A DNA stretch of 22,809 nt from JARRNO01 sp037384885 (GCA_037384885.1 JARRNO010000025.1:1-22809), one strand, 5' to 3'. Positions 7,273-15,194 are shown, counted from the first letter of the stretch. Notes: a model not told the origin generated them from the letters alone. Made by a program: numbers and translations.

Positions 7273-9492
7273 GTGCTTGACCAGGCTGGAATTATTTTAA
7301 CCATCGGGATCGCGCTCTGGGTCGGGGTGATGACTCTCAGCCTTGCGCGGCGATTCAAGGTCCCGCCCATTCTCTTTTTCATCCTGGCCGGCGTGGCCCT
7401 CGGTCCCATGGGACTCGATTGGATCCGCCCGGCGTCTCTGGGTGAAGGGCTGTCCATTCTTGTGGAATTCGGTCTGGCGGTCATGCTCTTCGAGGGCGCC
7501 CTCAGCCTTCCCGGCTCAGGGTTGAAGCCCCTCCCGGTTCCGTCCCGGCGCCTGCTGGGCCTCGCCATGCCCCTCACCGCCCTCCTCGCCGGCCTTGCCG
7601 CGTGGTTTTTTGCGGGGTTCGGACTGCTTCCCGCGGCGACCTTCGGCGCCCTGATCGTCGTGACGGGCCCGACGACCATCGGCCCCCTCCTGAGGGCTCT
7701 GCCCATCAGCCGCCGGCTTGAAGTGCTCTTCCGGCATGAGGCCATCTGGGGCGATTGCCTGGGTATCCTCCTGGCCAGCGCGCTTCTTCCCTTCTGGCTC
7801 GCCGGCGATTCGGCCCACTTCTACTTCGTGCCCTACCACATCCTGGAAAAGGCGGCGCTTTCCACCATCCTCGGCCTGGCGGTGGGCCTGCTTCTCGGGA
7901 AGGTTCTGCTGCCCGCCCTGACCCACCTTGGCGATCCCGAGCTGCCCGGGATGGTAGCTCTGAGCTGCGCGGTCCTGGCTTTCGCCGCCGGGCAGGCCAT
8001 CAGCCCCGGCAGCGGTCCCATCGCCAGCGCCGTCGCGGGCTTCACCCTCGCCGCGCAGAAATCGCCCTACGTCCGGGAAGTGCGCTTTTTCAAGGGCCAG
8101 ATCGCCTACCTCTTCATCAGCATGTTTTTCGTCCTGCTGGCGGCCTTGTTCGAACCTTCCGCCGTTCCGGGTTCCTTTCTCCCGCTCGTGGTCACCAGTC
8201 TGGTCATCGGAATTTTCGTCCGCCCGGTCAGTATGCTGGCGGGACTCTGGAAGACCGGACTGCCGCTGAATGAGCGGATTTACGTGGGACTGATCGGCCC
8301 GCGGGGCATCATCGCTCTCGCCACAGCGTCCTTTCTCGTCACACAGGCGCCCGGCAACTCCATGGCGTTGAGAGTCTTTGCGCTCACCTTTCTGGTCATT
8401 TTGTTTTCCGGCGCTTTCGCCACCCTCTTCGGCCGTCCCCTGACCCGCCTCATGCGGATGCGGGTGTCTGAACACGATTCAGGCATCCTCATCATCGGGA
8501 TTCACGAATTTTCGAAACGTCTGGCCTCTGCACTGTCGAGGAAAGTCCCCGTCAAGCTTGCGGACAGCGACCCCTTGAAGGTATTGGACACGAAGCTTGA
8601 CGACGTGGAGGTTCTCCTGGCGAACGGGCTCGACGACGACTTATACGAAAGCGCCCAGGAAGATGGATTCCGGCGTGTACTCGCCATGACGCCGAATGAC
8701 GCCTTGAACACCATGATCCTGGAGCACGCGGAAGCCCTTTACGGACCGAACCGGGTCTTCCAGGTCCTCTACCACCCCGACCACGATCTCTTTCTCCGCA
8801 AGCCCCATCTGAAACGGCACATCGCCTTCGCAGAAGATTTCACGCTTTACGGCCTGGAAAATCCTAAAATACCCTGGGCGCTCAAGGAAACGAAAAGCGT
8901 CGGAAAGGGGCAGATCGCGCTGGCGTCCGGCGCCAAGGGAGGCGCCCGGATCATCCGGGCGGGAGGCGCCGACGACGGCCCGGGCGATTTTGCGCGCAAT
9001 GGGCAGCCCCAGCCCGGTCCCCCCCGCCTTGTGGGTCTGAAACGGGACAAAGAGGCCTTCCGGGTCCCCGCCGGGAAATCCCGGTCCGTTGTCTTCCACG
9101 AAAATCGTCGTAGAGTGGGCGTCTTGTCCGACGGCCAGCCGTATCCGCCCTTTTCTGTCCCCTGGAACGGAGGTGACCGCCTCCGCGGCGTTCCGGACCA
9201 GGTTCAGAAGAGCGCGGTGCAGAGATTCACGATCCCCCCGGAAACGAACGCCGCCGGCAGGAAGATCGAGGTCGATGGAGACGCCGCCGGCGACATCTTC
9301 AAAGGCCCCGCTGACCGAATTCAACAGGGGTTCCGCGTCGAGCTCCTCCCGTTCCAGCTTCAGCGGCCGGGAGTAATCCAGCAGGTTGCGCACGACCTGT
9401 TCCATCCGGCCGATTTCCTCTTTGAGCTCTCCGATGCGCGTTTCGGTATCCAGTTCGGGATGGTCCTTTTCCAGAAGCCGGAGCTGGCCTGA
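7273..9492 (+). CDS. Monovalent cation/proton antiporter with TrkA-N-like tail; 3' end unreliable
   Basis: An NhaP-like (CPA-type) antiporter that would exchange Na+ or K+ for protons across the inner membrane. Residues 1 to about 395 are strongly hydrophobic with about 12 membrane segments. Family-like stretches include RRFKVPPILFFILAGVALGP, ALIVVTGPTTIGPLLRAL, the polar segment EAIWGDCLG that would carry the conserved Asp, and GLIGPRGIIALATASFL. From residue ~404 a TrkA-N-like Rossmann domain begins (ILIIGIHEFSKRLASAL), with a degenerate glycine loop, running to about residue 535. Beyond nucleotide ~8900 the frame stays open to 9492, but there it is the codon-aligned antisense of the histidine kinase gene and has no antiporter character. 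The true protein probably ends near 8900 or had a C-terminal part that is missing here. Start chosen at GTG 7273 by its ribosome site; ATG 7258 is the alternative. Confidence 0.8.
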   Translation: MLDQAGIILTIGIALWVGVMTLSLARRFKVPPILFFILAGVALGPMGLDWIRPASLGEGLSILVEFGLAVMLFEGALSLPGSGLKPLPVPSRRLLGLAMPLTALLAGLAAWFFAGFGLLPAATFGALIVVTGPTTIGPLLRALPISRRLEVLFRHEAIWGDCLGILLASALLPFWLAGDSAHFYFVPYHILEKAALSTILGLAVGLLLGKVLLPALTHLGDPELPGMVALSCAVLAFAAGQAISPGSGPIASAVAGFTLAAQKSPYVREVRFFKGQIAYLFISMFFVLLAALFEPSAVPGSFLPLVVTSLVIGIFVRPVSMLAGLWKTGLPLNERIYVGLIGPRGIIALATASFLVTQAPGNSMALRVFALTFLVILFSGAFATLFGRPLTRLMRMRVSEHDSGILIIGIHEFSKRLASALSRKVPVKLADSDPLKVLDTKLDDVEVLLANGLDDDLYESAQEDGFRRVLAMTPNDALNTMILEHAEALYGPNRVFQVLYHPDHDLFLRKPHLKRHIAFAEDFTLYGLENPKIPWALKETKSVGKGQIALASGAKGGARIIRAGGADDGPGDFARNGQPQPGPPRLVGLKRDKEAFRVPAGKSRSVVFHENRRRVGVLSDGQPYPPFSVPWNGGDRLRGVPDQVQKSAVQRFTIPPETNAAGRKIEVDGDAAGDIFKGPADRIQQGFRVELLPFQLQRPGVIQQVAHDLFHPADFLFELSDARFGIQFGMVLFQKPELA

Positions 9493-10650
9493 AAGTACGT
9501 TCAAGCCGTTCCGCATTTCGTGGGCCACGCCCGCCGCCACCTGGCCCAGCCTCGACAGCGACTCCTGCTCCCGCAGGGTCCGGCCCATCTGGTACAGGCG
9601 GGTCATGTCCCGAAGCACCAGCAGCTGGCCCTGAAGCCGGTTGGCCAGGCTGAAAAGTGGGATCGCCACGGCTTGAAGCAGCCGGCCCTCAGCTCCGGGG
9701 ACCTCTTCCCGCGTCACCACGGAGCGGGTTTCGCGGGATTCATCCAGCAGACGGGCCAGTTCAGGGAAGGCCCCCAGCACCTCCCGCGCCTCGTCTCCGA
9801 GCCGGGGCACGGTGGGCAGACCGAGGAACAGACGGCCCGGTGCGTTCATGCCGCTGAGCTTGACTTGCTCGTCGAACCGGAGGTAGCCGGCCTCCAGGTT
9901 GGAGCAGAGGGCCTGGACCATGGCTTCCACGCTCTCCGCCCGGTTTTTCTGAAGCAGGTGCAGTTCTTCAAGCTCCCGCGTCCGCTTTCGAAGCTCTTCC
10001 AGCGTTCGCTGCAGCATGCGGACCATCCCGGGCGGGCCGGCCGACGCGGGAGCGTCCTCGCGGAGAAAGGCGAGGTCATCCGACATGCGGCTCCGCTCGC
10101 TCACGAGACGCCATCCCTGGAACCCCATGGTCAGCAGCAGGAAAAGCAGGAGCACCGCCTCCAGGCCGGCAAGAGCGAGCAGTCTGAGCCAGGCGGTGTG
10201 AAACGCCGGCAGATCGAAAACCAGCAGAACGGTCCGGCCGTCGCGGAGCGTCTTTGCATAAATCCACCGGGCGCCCTCGCCTGCGTACGCCCGGTCCTGG
10301 TTGGCGGGCGGCGTCTGCACCTCCGGAAGCGGCCCCTCGGGGACAGCCCAGATCACCTGCCGGCCAAACACGACACCGACTTTTCGCAGGTCATGCTTCG
10401 GCCCCCGGCTCCGGGCCGCATCGAGCAAAAGAGCCTGCCCGGCGGACGGAGACGAGAACCCCGAGTAGCGGGCGCTTCCCAGCATCTCTCTGCCCTCGCG
10501 GGTCACGCGGGCCGCCGCCTCGCGGCTCTTTTCGGCCAAACCCTTCGTCATGTAAAGAAGATGCCACGACAAGAGGAAAAAGGCGGCCCCGCAAACCACC
10601 AGGAGAGTCCAGCGCCGGGTTCTTCCAGGGTCTATCCGGTGCGCCGTCAT
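8641..10650 (-). CDS. Sensor histidine kinase (two membrane segments, PAS-like domain); 3' end unreliable
   Basis: A membrane sensor kinase that autophosphorylates and passes phosphate to an unseen response regulator. Order: membrane helix 14-34, extracytoplasmic sensor 35-152, membrane helix 153-178, coiled region ~210-245, PAS-like region ~245-350, dimerisation domain with H-box VAHEMRNGLN (His377), then the ATPase domain with N-box NLVRNAAEAV (~484-492), G1 VEDNGPGFPG, F-box LFVPFQTHK and G2 GGTGLGLPIARKIA. About 20 residues after G2 comes a plausible last strand, DLPL (8905-8916); from there to 8641 the frame is antiporter antisense. The real end is therefore near 8900. Start: ATG 10650, overlapping the prepilin peptidase stop by 4 bp; the frame is open further upstream only as a shadow. 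The HExRN form is NtrB/PilS-like, but PilS has more membrane helices. Confidence 0.82.
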   Translation of the reverse strand: MTAHRIDPGRTRRWTLLVVCGAAFFLLSWHLLYMTKGLAEKSREAAARVTREGREMLGSARYSGFSSPSAGQALLLDAARSRGPKHDLRKVGVVFGRQVIWAVPEGPLPEVQTPPANQDRAYAGEGARWIYAKTLRDGRTVLLVFDLPAFHTAWLRLLALAGLEAVLLLFLLLTMGFQGWRLVSERSRMSDDLAFLREDAPASAGPPGMVRMLQRTLEELRKRTRELEELHLLQKNRAESVEAMVQALCSNLEAGYLRFDEQVKLSGMNAPGRLFLGLPTVPRLGDEAREVLGAFPELARLLDESRETRSVVTREEVPGAEGRLLQAVAIPLFSLANRLQGQLLVLRDMTRLYQMGRTLREQESLSRLGQVAAGVAHEMRNGLNVLSGQLRLLEKDHPELDTETRIGELKEEIGRMEQVVRNLLDYSRPLKLEREELDAEPLLNSVSGAFEDVAGGVSIDLDLPAGGVRFRGDRESLHRALLNLVRNAAEAVTSVPGDRKGRIRLAVGQDAHSTTIFVEDNGPGFPGGDPEGLFVPFQTHKAGGTGLGLPIARKIARAVVGASRPDDPGASLGAGRQRDLPLSDAFRFLERPGYFRIFQAVKREIFCEGDVPFQMGLAEKEIVVGVVEDLEDPVRSVKGFRVLQDHGVQGVIRRHGEYTPESIFLGAFV
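8895..8910. other. Stop-less tail-to-tail junction of antiporter and kinase genes
   Basis: Protein-family-like sequence of the antiporter ends just left of here and that of the kinase just right of here, yet neither frame has a stop. The plus frame runs to 9492 and the minus frame to 8641, so each reads through the other gene for hundreds of bases. The two frames are codon-aligned on opposite strands, which explains why they stay open in GC-rich DNA but not why both stops are missing. A deletion, frameshift or wrong join at this point is likely. Confidence 0.6.
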
Positions 10651-11426
10651 GGCCGGCCGACCGCCAGCAACCCCATGTACCAGGCCCAGAGAGGACCGCC
10701 TAAAAATAGTGCGAACAGCCCCCCCGCCGCGAGAAAAGTCCCGAAAGGCAGGGGCGTCCTGCGGCCTTTTCCAGTCACCAGCAGATAGCCTCCCCCAATA
10801 ATCGTGCCCAGGATAGCACCGGCCAGCAGGGTCAGCAACGCACCCCGCCAGCCGAGGAAAGCGCCCACAAGCGCCATGAATTTCACGTCGCCCCACCCCA
10901 TGGCGTCCACCCCTCTCAACGCATAGAGCCCGATCAGGACCGCGGGCAGACCCGCGCCGAGCACCGCCCCCGCCAGGGAGGCCTTCCAATCGGTCCACGG
11001 CGCCGCGAAGCTGAACGCGACTCCCGCGACCATTCCGGGGTCGGTCAACCTGTCGGGAAGCAGATGGAGGTCGAAGTCAATGAAGGCCAGGGGGACGACA
11101 AAAAGGCAAAAGGCCCAAGCCGCCGGCAGACCGCCCGTCACGCCCCACCGCAGAACCGCCAGGGCGAAAAGAAGCCCCATCAGCATTTCGACGAGAGGAT
11201 ATCGAATGGAAATGCGCGACCGGCACCGGGCGCAGCGGCCGCCGAGGAAGCACCATGAAAGCACGGGAACGTTCTGGTACCAGCGTATGGCCGCTCCACA
11301 GGAGGTGCAGTGGGAACCGGGAAAGAGAATCGATTCCCGGCGCGGCACCCTGTAGATGAGGACGTTGCTGAAGGAGCCGGCCACCAGCCCGAGAACCGCG
11401 GCGAGCACGAGTTCAAAGCTTACCAT
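10647..11426 (-). CDS. pilD: Prepilin peptidase (type IV leader peptidase / N-methyltransferase)
   Basis: A 259-residue polytopic inner-membrane aspartic protease that cleaves class III signal peptides of pilins and pseudopilins and methylates the new N-terminus. The N-terminal cytosolic domain has the two zinc-binding pairs Cys40/Cys43 and Cys65/Cys68, associated with bifunctional peptidase-methylases, and the motif GSFSNVLIYRVPRRES. The peptidase part has FIDFDLHLLPDRLT (about 115-128) and the GxGD motif GWGDVKF with Asp180. Length fits the family. It starts at ATG 11426, inside the last codons of the TPR gene, and its stop overlaps the kinase start by 4 bp. It could serve type IV pili or a type II secretion system; the PilT-type ATPase at 15.2-16.3 kb favours pili. 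Confidence 0.96.
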   Translation of the reverse strand: MVSFELVLAAVLGLVAGSFSNVLIYRVPRRESILFPGSHCTSCGAAIRWYQNVPVLSWCFLGGRCARCRSRISIRYPLVEMLMGLLFALAVLRWGVTGGLPAAWAFCLFVVPLAFIDFDLHLLPDRLTDPGMVAGVAFSFAAPWTDWKASLAGAVLGAGLPAVLIGLYALRGVDAMGWGDVKFMALVGAFLGWRGALLTLLAGAILGTIIGGGYLLVTGKGRRTPLPFGTFLAAGGLFALFLGGPLWAWYMGLLAVGRP

Positions 11427-12298
11427 TGTCCAAAAGCCGCCTTGATGTTGAACTGTGACGTACAGGTCACCTTTCCCGTCCAGGAATCGTAGCTGTATGG
11501 ATTCCCGGCCGGGTCTTGAGGAATGGCGTCCATGAACCCCGCCCCGACGAGATCCGCCAGAGTTTGGGGATTCCGTCCGTACTTCTTGTGGTAGGCTTCG
11601 AGAGCCGCCTTGATCTGCTGCTCGTTTAGCTCGTTCCTGATTTTCCAGATGTGCCGGGCGGCGGCCATCTTGTAGTAATTCGCCTTGTAGTTGTCCTGGC
11701 CCTTGTACTGCTTGTACATCTCCTGCCAGTAGTTGAGTGAAGTCTTGAGGTCACCCCGGTACCGGTAGGCATTCGCCAGTAGATCCTTCAAGAAGGGCTG
11801 ATCGGGATTCCGCCTGAGGGCGATCCTGAAGTAATGGATGGCGCGGGTGTAGTTCTTTTCGGAAAAAAGTGCGTAGCAGCCCGCGTCGTAAGGGATGATG
11901 TAGTCCTTGGGATTCTTTTCGATCCCCTTGTCCTCCATCTGGTACAGAAGCTTCCAGTCCTTGTTGATGAAGGCGAACAGGGCGCCCATGATGTAGGCTT
12001 CCCTGAACTTGGGGTCCAGGTCTGTAATCACCTCGAAGGTGTGGTGCAGGTAAGTGTAGCGCACCTTCATGTTGTAGTAGTCGTAATACTGGAGGGTCCA
12101 GAGATACAGAAGGTCCGCCCAAAAGTTCCTGTAGCCCAGGCTCATCACCTTCATGTATCCGCTGCTCGGGATGAAGTACGCCTGGTAATCGCCGGGGTAG
12201 GTTTTTGTCAGGGCCCGCATGTCACGGTGAACGGGGACGACCACGGCGAAGAGGCCGGCGATGACGAGGAGGCCCAGAATTGTCTTTACCCTTTGCAT
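11420..12298 (-). CDS. Membrane-anchored TPR protein with pseudopilin-like C-terminus
   Basis: A 292-residue protein with an N-terminal membrane anchor (about residues 4-24, KTILGLLVIAGLFAVVVPV) and a mostly helical body. Repeats of about 34 residues with TPR features are visible around DLDPKFREAYIMGALFAF, CYALFSEKNYTRAIHYFRIA and LLANAYRYRGDLKTSLNYW. The last ~45 residues (NPQTLADLVGAGF, IPQDPAGNPYSYDSWTGKV) resemble the C-terminal end of GspG-type pseudopilins, where a similar DPWGNPY...TG segment forms the calcium-binding loop. It has no prepilin leader itself. It starts 2 bases after the ABC permease stop and overlaps the prepilin peptidase gene by 7 bp. It probably acts as a scaffold on the outer face of the inner membrane; the exact role is unknown. 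The open frame extends upstream only as a shadow of the permease gene. Confidence 0.85.
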   Translation of the reverse strand: MQRVKTILGLLVIAGLFAVVVPVHRDMRALTKTYPGDYQAYFIPSSGYMKVMSLGYRNFWADLLYLWTLQYYDYYNMKVRYTYLHHTFEVITDLDPKFREAYIMGALFAFINKDWKLLYQMEDKGIEKNPKDYIIPYDAGCYALFSEKNYTRAIHYFRIALRRNPDQPFLKDLLANAYRYRGDLKTSLNYWQEMYKQYKGQDNYKANYYKMAAARHIWKIRNELNEQQIKAALEAYHKKYGRNPQTLADLVGAGFMDAIPQDPAGNPYSYDSWTGKVTCTSQFNIKAAFGQW

Positions 12299-12300
12299 TC

Positions 12301-13101
12301 CTACACCAGGTCTCGATGGCGGAAGGCCATGCAGCTCGCCGTCAGCAGGATAACGACATACGCGGCCGTATAGATGAGGGCTTTTTCCGTAAACCCTTCC
12401 GCAATGGGGATCTTGTAGGCGATCAGGTCCGTCACGTTCAAGATGTTGAGGTCCGGAAGGACGTGATAGAGAAAGGTGACGAAGCCCTTGCCGAACTCGG
12501 ACGAGAGATCGGGCGCCAAAAGCTGGGTGAGCGCGTTGCTCGTGTGGCCCACGATGTAAAAGGCGATGGTGCAGATGGCGCTCACGACGGGAGACGTGAT
12601 GGAAGAAAAGAACACGGCGATGGCGGTGATGATGGCGAGTTCGAGGTAAATGAAACCCGCCGCCTCGAAAATGCCGGTGGTGAATCCCCCGAAGATCAAC
12701 AAAAGTCCCGCCAGCAGGAGAATCATCGCCAGCACGTTGACGAACAGGACGCCCATCAGGCCCAGGTAGCGCCCAAGAATGAACCGGGCCCGCGAAATCG
12801 GCTTGCTCAACACGTTGTAGATGGTCTTCTTTTCCACTTCCTGGTAGACCAGGCCGATTCCCACGAAGACGGCGGTCATGACAGACAGAAAAGAGATAAC
12901 CGTGAGCCCGAGGTCGATGACGATCTTGCTTCGCGAACCCACCGTGAGCAGGGACATGACGACGGAAAACAGCACCATCACCACCGTAAAGGCCATCAGG
13001 ATGTAAAAAATTCTGCTCCGAACGGCTTCGCGGAAGCTGTTCACGGCGATCGCCCACATCTGGTTCAGCCCGAGTACCGGTGACCACTGCCTGAATTTCA
13101 T
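12301..13101 (-). CDS. ABC-2-type transporter permease
   Basis: A 266-residue integral membrane protein with six hydrophobic segments (about 30-52, 62-85, 113-137, 142-170, 175-192 and 243-262). The stretch GIGLVYQEVEKKTIYNVLSK followed by PISRARFILGRYLGL is the cytoplasmic elbow typical of ABC-2 permeases related to NosY. It pairs with the ATPase encoded just upstream; only one base separates the two genes. Substrate unknown. ABC-2 systems of this shape export polysaccharide, drugs or small molecules, or help assemble surface structures. Its place between the ATPase and a TPR/prepilin peptidase pair suggests an envelope assembly role, but that is inference. Confidence 0.92.
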   Translation of the reverse strand: MKFRQWSPVLGLNQMWAIAVNSFREAVRSRIFYILMAFTVVMVLFSVVMSLLTVGSRSKIVIDLGLTVISFLSVMTAVFVGIGLVYQEVEKKTIYNVLSKPISRARFILGRYLGLMGVLFVNVLAMILLLAGLLLIFGGFTTGIFEAAGFIYLELAIITAIAVFFSSITSPVVSAICTIAFYIVGHTSNALTQLLAPDLSSEFGKGFVTFLYHVLPDLNILNVTDLIAYKIPIAEGFTEKALIYTAAYVVILLTASCMAFRHRDLV

Positions 13102-13102
13102 G

Positions 13103-14032
13103 TCATCCCTCAGGAATGCGTTCCATGAACAGGTCCTCGAGAGAGGCCTTGTGGGGCGTGACGCCCAGGATCTGGCCGCCGGCTTCCCTGGCCATGTCGA
13201 TCACTTCCTGCACGGCCTTCTCGCGCTCGATTCGCAGCAGGACGTTGTTTTTGCGGTTGACCACCACGGCATCGCCCAACTTGGCCGGCGGCTTCCAGCC
13301 CTTGACGCTCACATCCCAGAAATGGACGTCCCGTTCAAGCAGCACGTCCAGCGACCCGTGCTCCACGACTTTCCCTTTCACCAGGATGGCGACTTCGTCG
13401 CAGATCATCTCCGCATCCGCCAGGATGTGCGATGAAAAGAAAACGGTTTTCCCGTCCCGCTTCATGTCGAGAATGACATCCCGGACTTCCCGCCGGCCGA
13501 TCGGATCCAAAGCCGACATGGGTTCGTCCAGAATCACCAGGTCGGGATCGTTGAGCATCGCCTGGGCGAGGCCGATGCGCTGAAGCATCCCCTTGCTGTA
13601 CTTTCGCAGTTGGAGTCCCGCCTTTTCTGTGAGCCCCACGCGGTCCAGGAGATAGGACGCCCGCTCTTTCAGCAGCTTGCGCGGCAGCCCGAACAGGCGG
13701 CCGAAGAACATCAGCAGTTCCCGGCCGGTGAGGTATTCATAGAAGTACGGCGCCTCGGGAAGAAACCCGATTCTGGACGCGACGGCCGTTCCGTAGGCCT
13801 TTTCTCCGAAGATCCGGATTCTGCCCTCGTCCGGGGACAGCATGCCGGTCAGGATTTTCAGCGTCGTCGTCTTCCCGGCGCCGTTGGGTCCGAGGAAACC
13901 GTAGATGACGCCGCCGGGCACGACGAGATCCACCCCGTCGAGCGCCTGGAAGCGCCCGATGGAGAGGTGGCCCTTGAAAGACTTGGTCAAACCCTTTATC
14001 TCAATGGCGGGAGCTTCTTTATCGTTCGTCAT
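13103..14032 (-). CDS. ABC-2-type transporter ATP-binding protein
   Basis: A 309-residue ATPase subunit. Motifs: Walker A GPNGAGKTT (48-56), Q-loop region GFLPEAPYFYEYLTG, variant signature YSKGMLQRIGLAQAML (KYSKGM in place of LSGGQ, common in ABC-2 exporters), Walker B LVILDEP (165-171), D-loop SALDP and switch His202 in SSHILADAE. The last ~90 residues are the extra C-terminal domain of CcmA/NatA-like ATPases. ATG 14032 is chosen; the frame is open to 14230, but the upstream part lies in the divergent promoter region. No Shine-Dalgarno sequence is close to this ATG (upstream bases TAATCACT), and the candidate -10 ends only 8 bases before it, so the message may be leaderless. First gene of the five-gene minus-strand operon. 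Confidence 0.94.
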   Translation of the reverse strand: MTNDKEAPAIEIKGLTKSFKGHLSIGRFQALDGVDLVVPGGVIYGFLGPNGAGKTTTLKILTGMLSPDEGRIRIFGEKAYGTAVASRIGFLPEAPYFYEYLTGRELLMFFGRLFGLPRKLLKERASYLLDRVGLTEKAGLQLRKYSKGMLQRIGLAQAMLNDPDLVILDEPMSALDPIGRREVRDVILDMKRDGKTVFFSSHILADAEMICDEVAILVKGKVVEHGSLDVLLERDVHFWDVSVKGWKPPAKLGDAVVVNRKNNVLLRIEREKAVQEVIDMAREAGGQILGVTPHKASLEDLFMERIPEG

Positions 14033-14040
14033 AGTGATTA

Positions 14041-14069
14041 ATATTACCCTCAACCCCTCCTCCAGGCAA
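14041..14069 (-). promoter_or_regulatory. Candidate promoter for the ABC/TPR/prepilin peptidase operon
   Basis: On the minus strand TTGCCT (14069-14064) is followed after 17 bases by TAATAT (14046-14041). The expected transcription start would fall only about 2 bases before the ATG at 14032, consistent with a leaderless or near-leaderless message. Confidence 0.4.
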
Positions 14070-14086
14070 GACGCCGGCCTGAAGAG

Positions 14087-14092
14087 TATAAT
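14087..14092 (+). promoter_or_regulatory. Candidate -10 box of the threonine aldolase gene
   Basis: A perfect TATAAT lies 67 bases before the aldolase ATG, inside the 127-bp divergent region. No good -35 is seen 16-18 bases upstream, so it may need an activator or be accidental. Confidence 0.4.
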
Positions 14093-14159
14093 GGACGCTG
14101 GCTCCGGGTCCGGACAGCTTTGCGCCCCGGGCCGCGGCACTTTTTCTAGGGAGACGATC

Positions 14160-15194
14160 ATGCAGGACAACTGGGTCGACCTTCGTTCCGACACCGTAAC
14201 CAGGCCGACGCCCGCCATGCGGAAAGCCATGGCCGAAGCGCCGGTGGGAGATGACGTCTATGGCGAAGATCCCACGGTCAACGCCTTGCAGGAAAAGGCC
14301 GCCGCACTTCTGGGCAAGGAAGCGGCGCTGTTCGTACCGTCGGGAAGCATGGGAAACCAGACGGCGGTCAAGGTCCACACGCAGCCGGGCGACGAAGTCG
14401 TCTGTGAATCGAGCTGCCACATCTACAACATCGAAACCGGAATGATGGCCGCATTCTCAGGCGTCCTTCCCCGCCTCGTCTCTGGAAAGAACGGAATACT
14501 GGACCCCAAGGACGTGGAAAACAGCATCCGGGCCCCCAAGTACTACCTGGCGCCCACCACGCTGCTCGCCGTCGAAAACACCCACAACATGGCGGGGGGA
14601 ACCTGCACGCCCGTGGAGACCCTGGAAGCGCTCTGTTCCGTGGCCAAGAAGCACGGCATGGGGACCCATCTGGACGGCGCCCGGATCTTCAACGCAGCCG
14701 CCGCGCTCGGATGCAGCCCCGCAGAAATCGCCCGCCCCTTCGACTCGGTCATGTTCTGCATTTCAAAGGGCCTGGGCGCACCGGTGGGATCACTGCTCTG
14801 CGGCAGCCGTTCTTTCATTGAAAGGGCAAGGAAGGTCCGGAAGATGATGGGGGGCGGCATGCGCCAGGCCGGCATTCTGGCTGCCGCGGGGCTGGTGGCT
14901 TTCGAGGAAATTCTCCCTACCCTGCCTCAGGACCACCAAAAGGCCCGGCGACTGGCGGAAAAGCTCGCCGCGCACCCTGATCTCGAGGTGGACCTCGATT
15001 TGGTCCAGACCAACATCTTTATGTGCCGGGTCAAGCCGCCGCGAACACCATCCCAGATGTGCGAGGCCCTGGAACGGAAAGGGGTGATCGCCAGCCCCAT
15101 GACGCGAGACACCGTAAGGTTCGTCACCCACCATGATGTGACCGAAGTGGGCATGGAGCGGGCGCTGGTGGCTTTCGAGGACCCTTTCGATTGA
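14160..15194 (+). CDS. ltaE: Low-specificity L-threonine aldolase (PLP-dependent)
   Basis: A 344-residue cytosolic fold-type I PLP enzyme that cleaves L-threonine or L-allo-threonine to glycine and acetaldehyde. Motifs run in family order: VDLRSDTVTRPTPAMRKAM at the N-terminus, GDDVYGEDPTVNALQ, SGSMGNQ, the ring-stacking His87 in CHIYN, the AVENTHNMAGGT loop, HLDGARIFNAA (Asp172 and Arg175) and ISKGLGAPVGS with the PLP-binding Lys203. The C-terminal small domain ends normally, so the gene is complete. The start is the ATG after an AGGGAGA ribosome site; the longer open frame upstream is rejected. It converges on the PilT-type gene with only 16 bases between stops and no terminator. Confidence 0.96.
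   Translation: MQDNWVDLRSDTVTRPTPAMRKAMAEAPVGDDVYGEDPTVNALQEKAAALLGKEAALFVPSGSMGNQTAVKVHTQPGDEVVCESSCHIYNIETGMMAAFSGVLPRLVSGKNGILDPKDVENSIRAPKYYLAPTTLLAVENTHNMAGGTCTPVETLEALCSVAKKHGMGTHLDGARIFNAAAALGCSPAEIARPFDSVMFCISKGLGAPVGSLLCGSRSFIERARKVRKMMGGGMRQAGILAAAGLVAFEEILPTLPQDHQKARRLAEKLAAHPDLEVDLDLVQTNIFMCRVKPPRTPSQMCEALERKGVIASPMTRDTVRFVTHHDVTEVGMERALVAFEDPFD

Noticed and set aside
10651..10998. N-terminal extension of the histidine kinase into the prepilin peptidase gene
   Set aside because: The extension is a shadow frame; ATG 10650 overlaps the upstream stop in the same ATGA style as other genes here and is followed by a membrane helix.
12299..13087. N-terminal extension of the TPR protein reading through the ABC permease
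   Set aside because: That part is a shadow frame of the permease; the true start at 12298 is followed by a clear membrane anchor.
14100..14145. Hairpin plus TTTTT in the threonine aldolase leader as an attenuator
   Set aside because: The best stem has a bulge and a wobble pair, a 17-base loop, and the T-run is several bases away from the stem. Not convincing.
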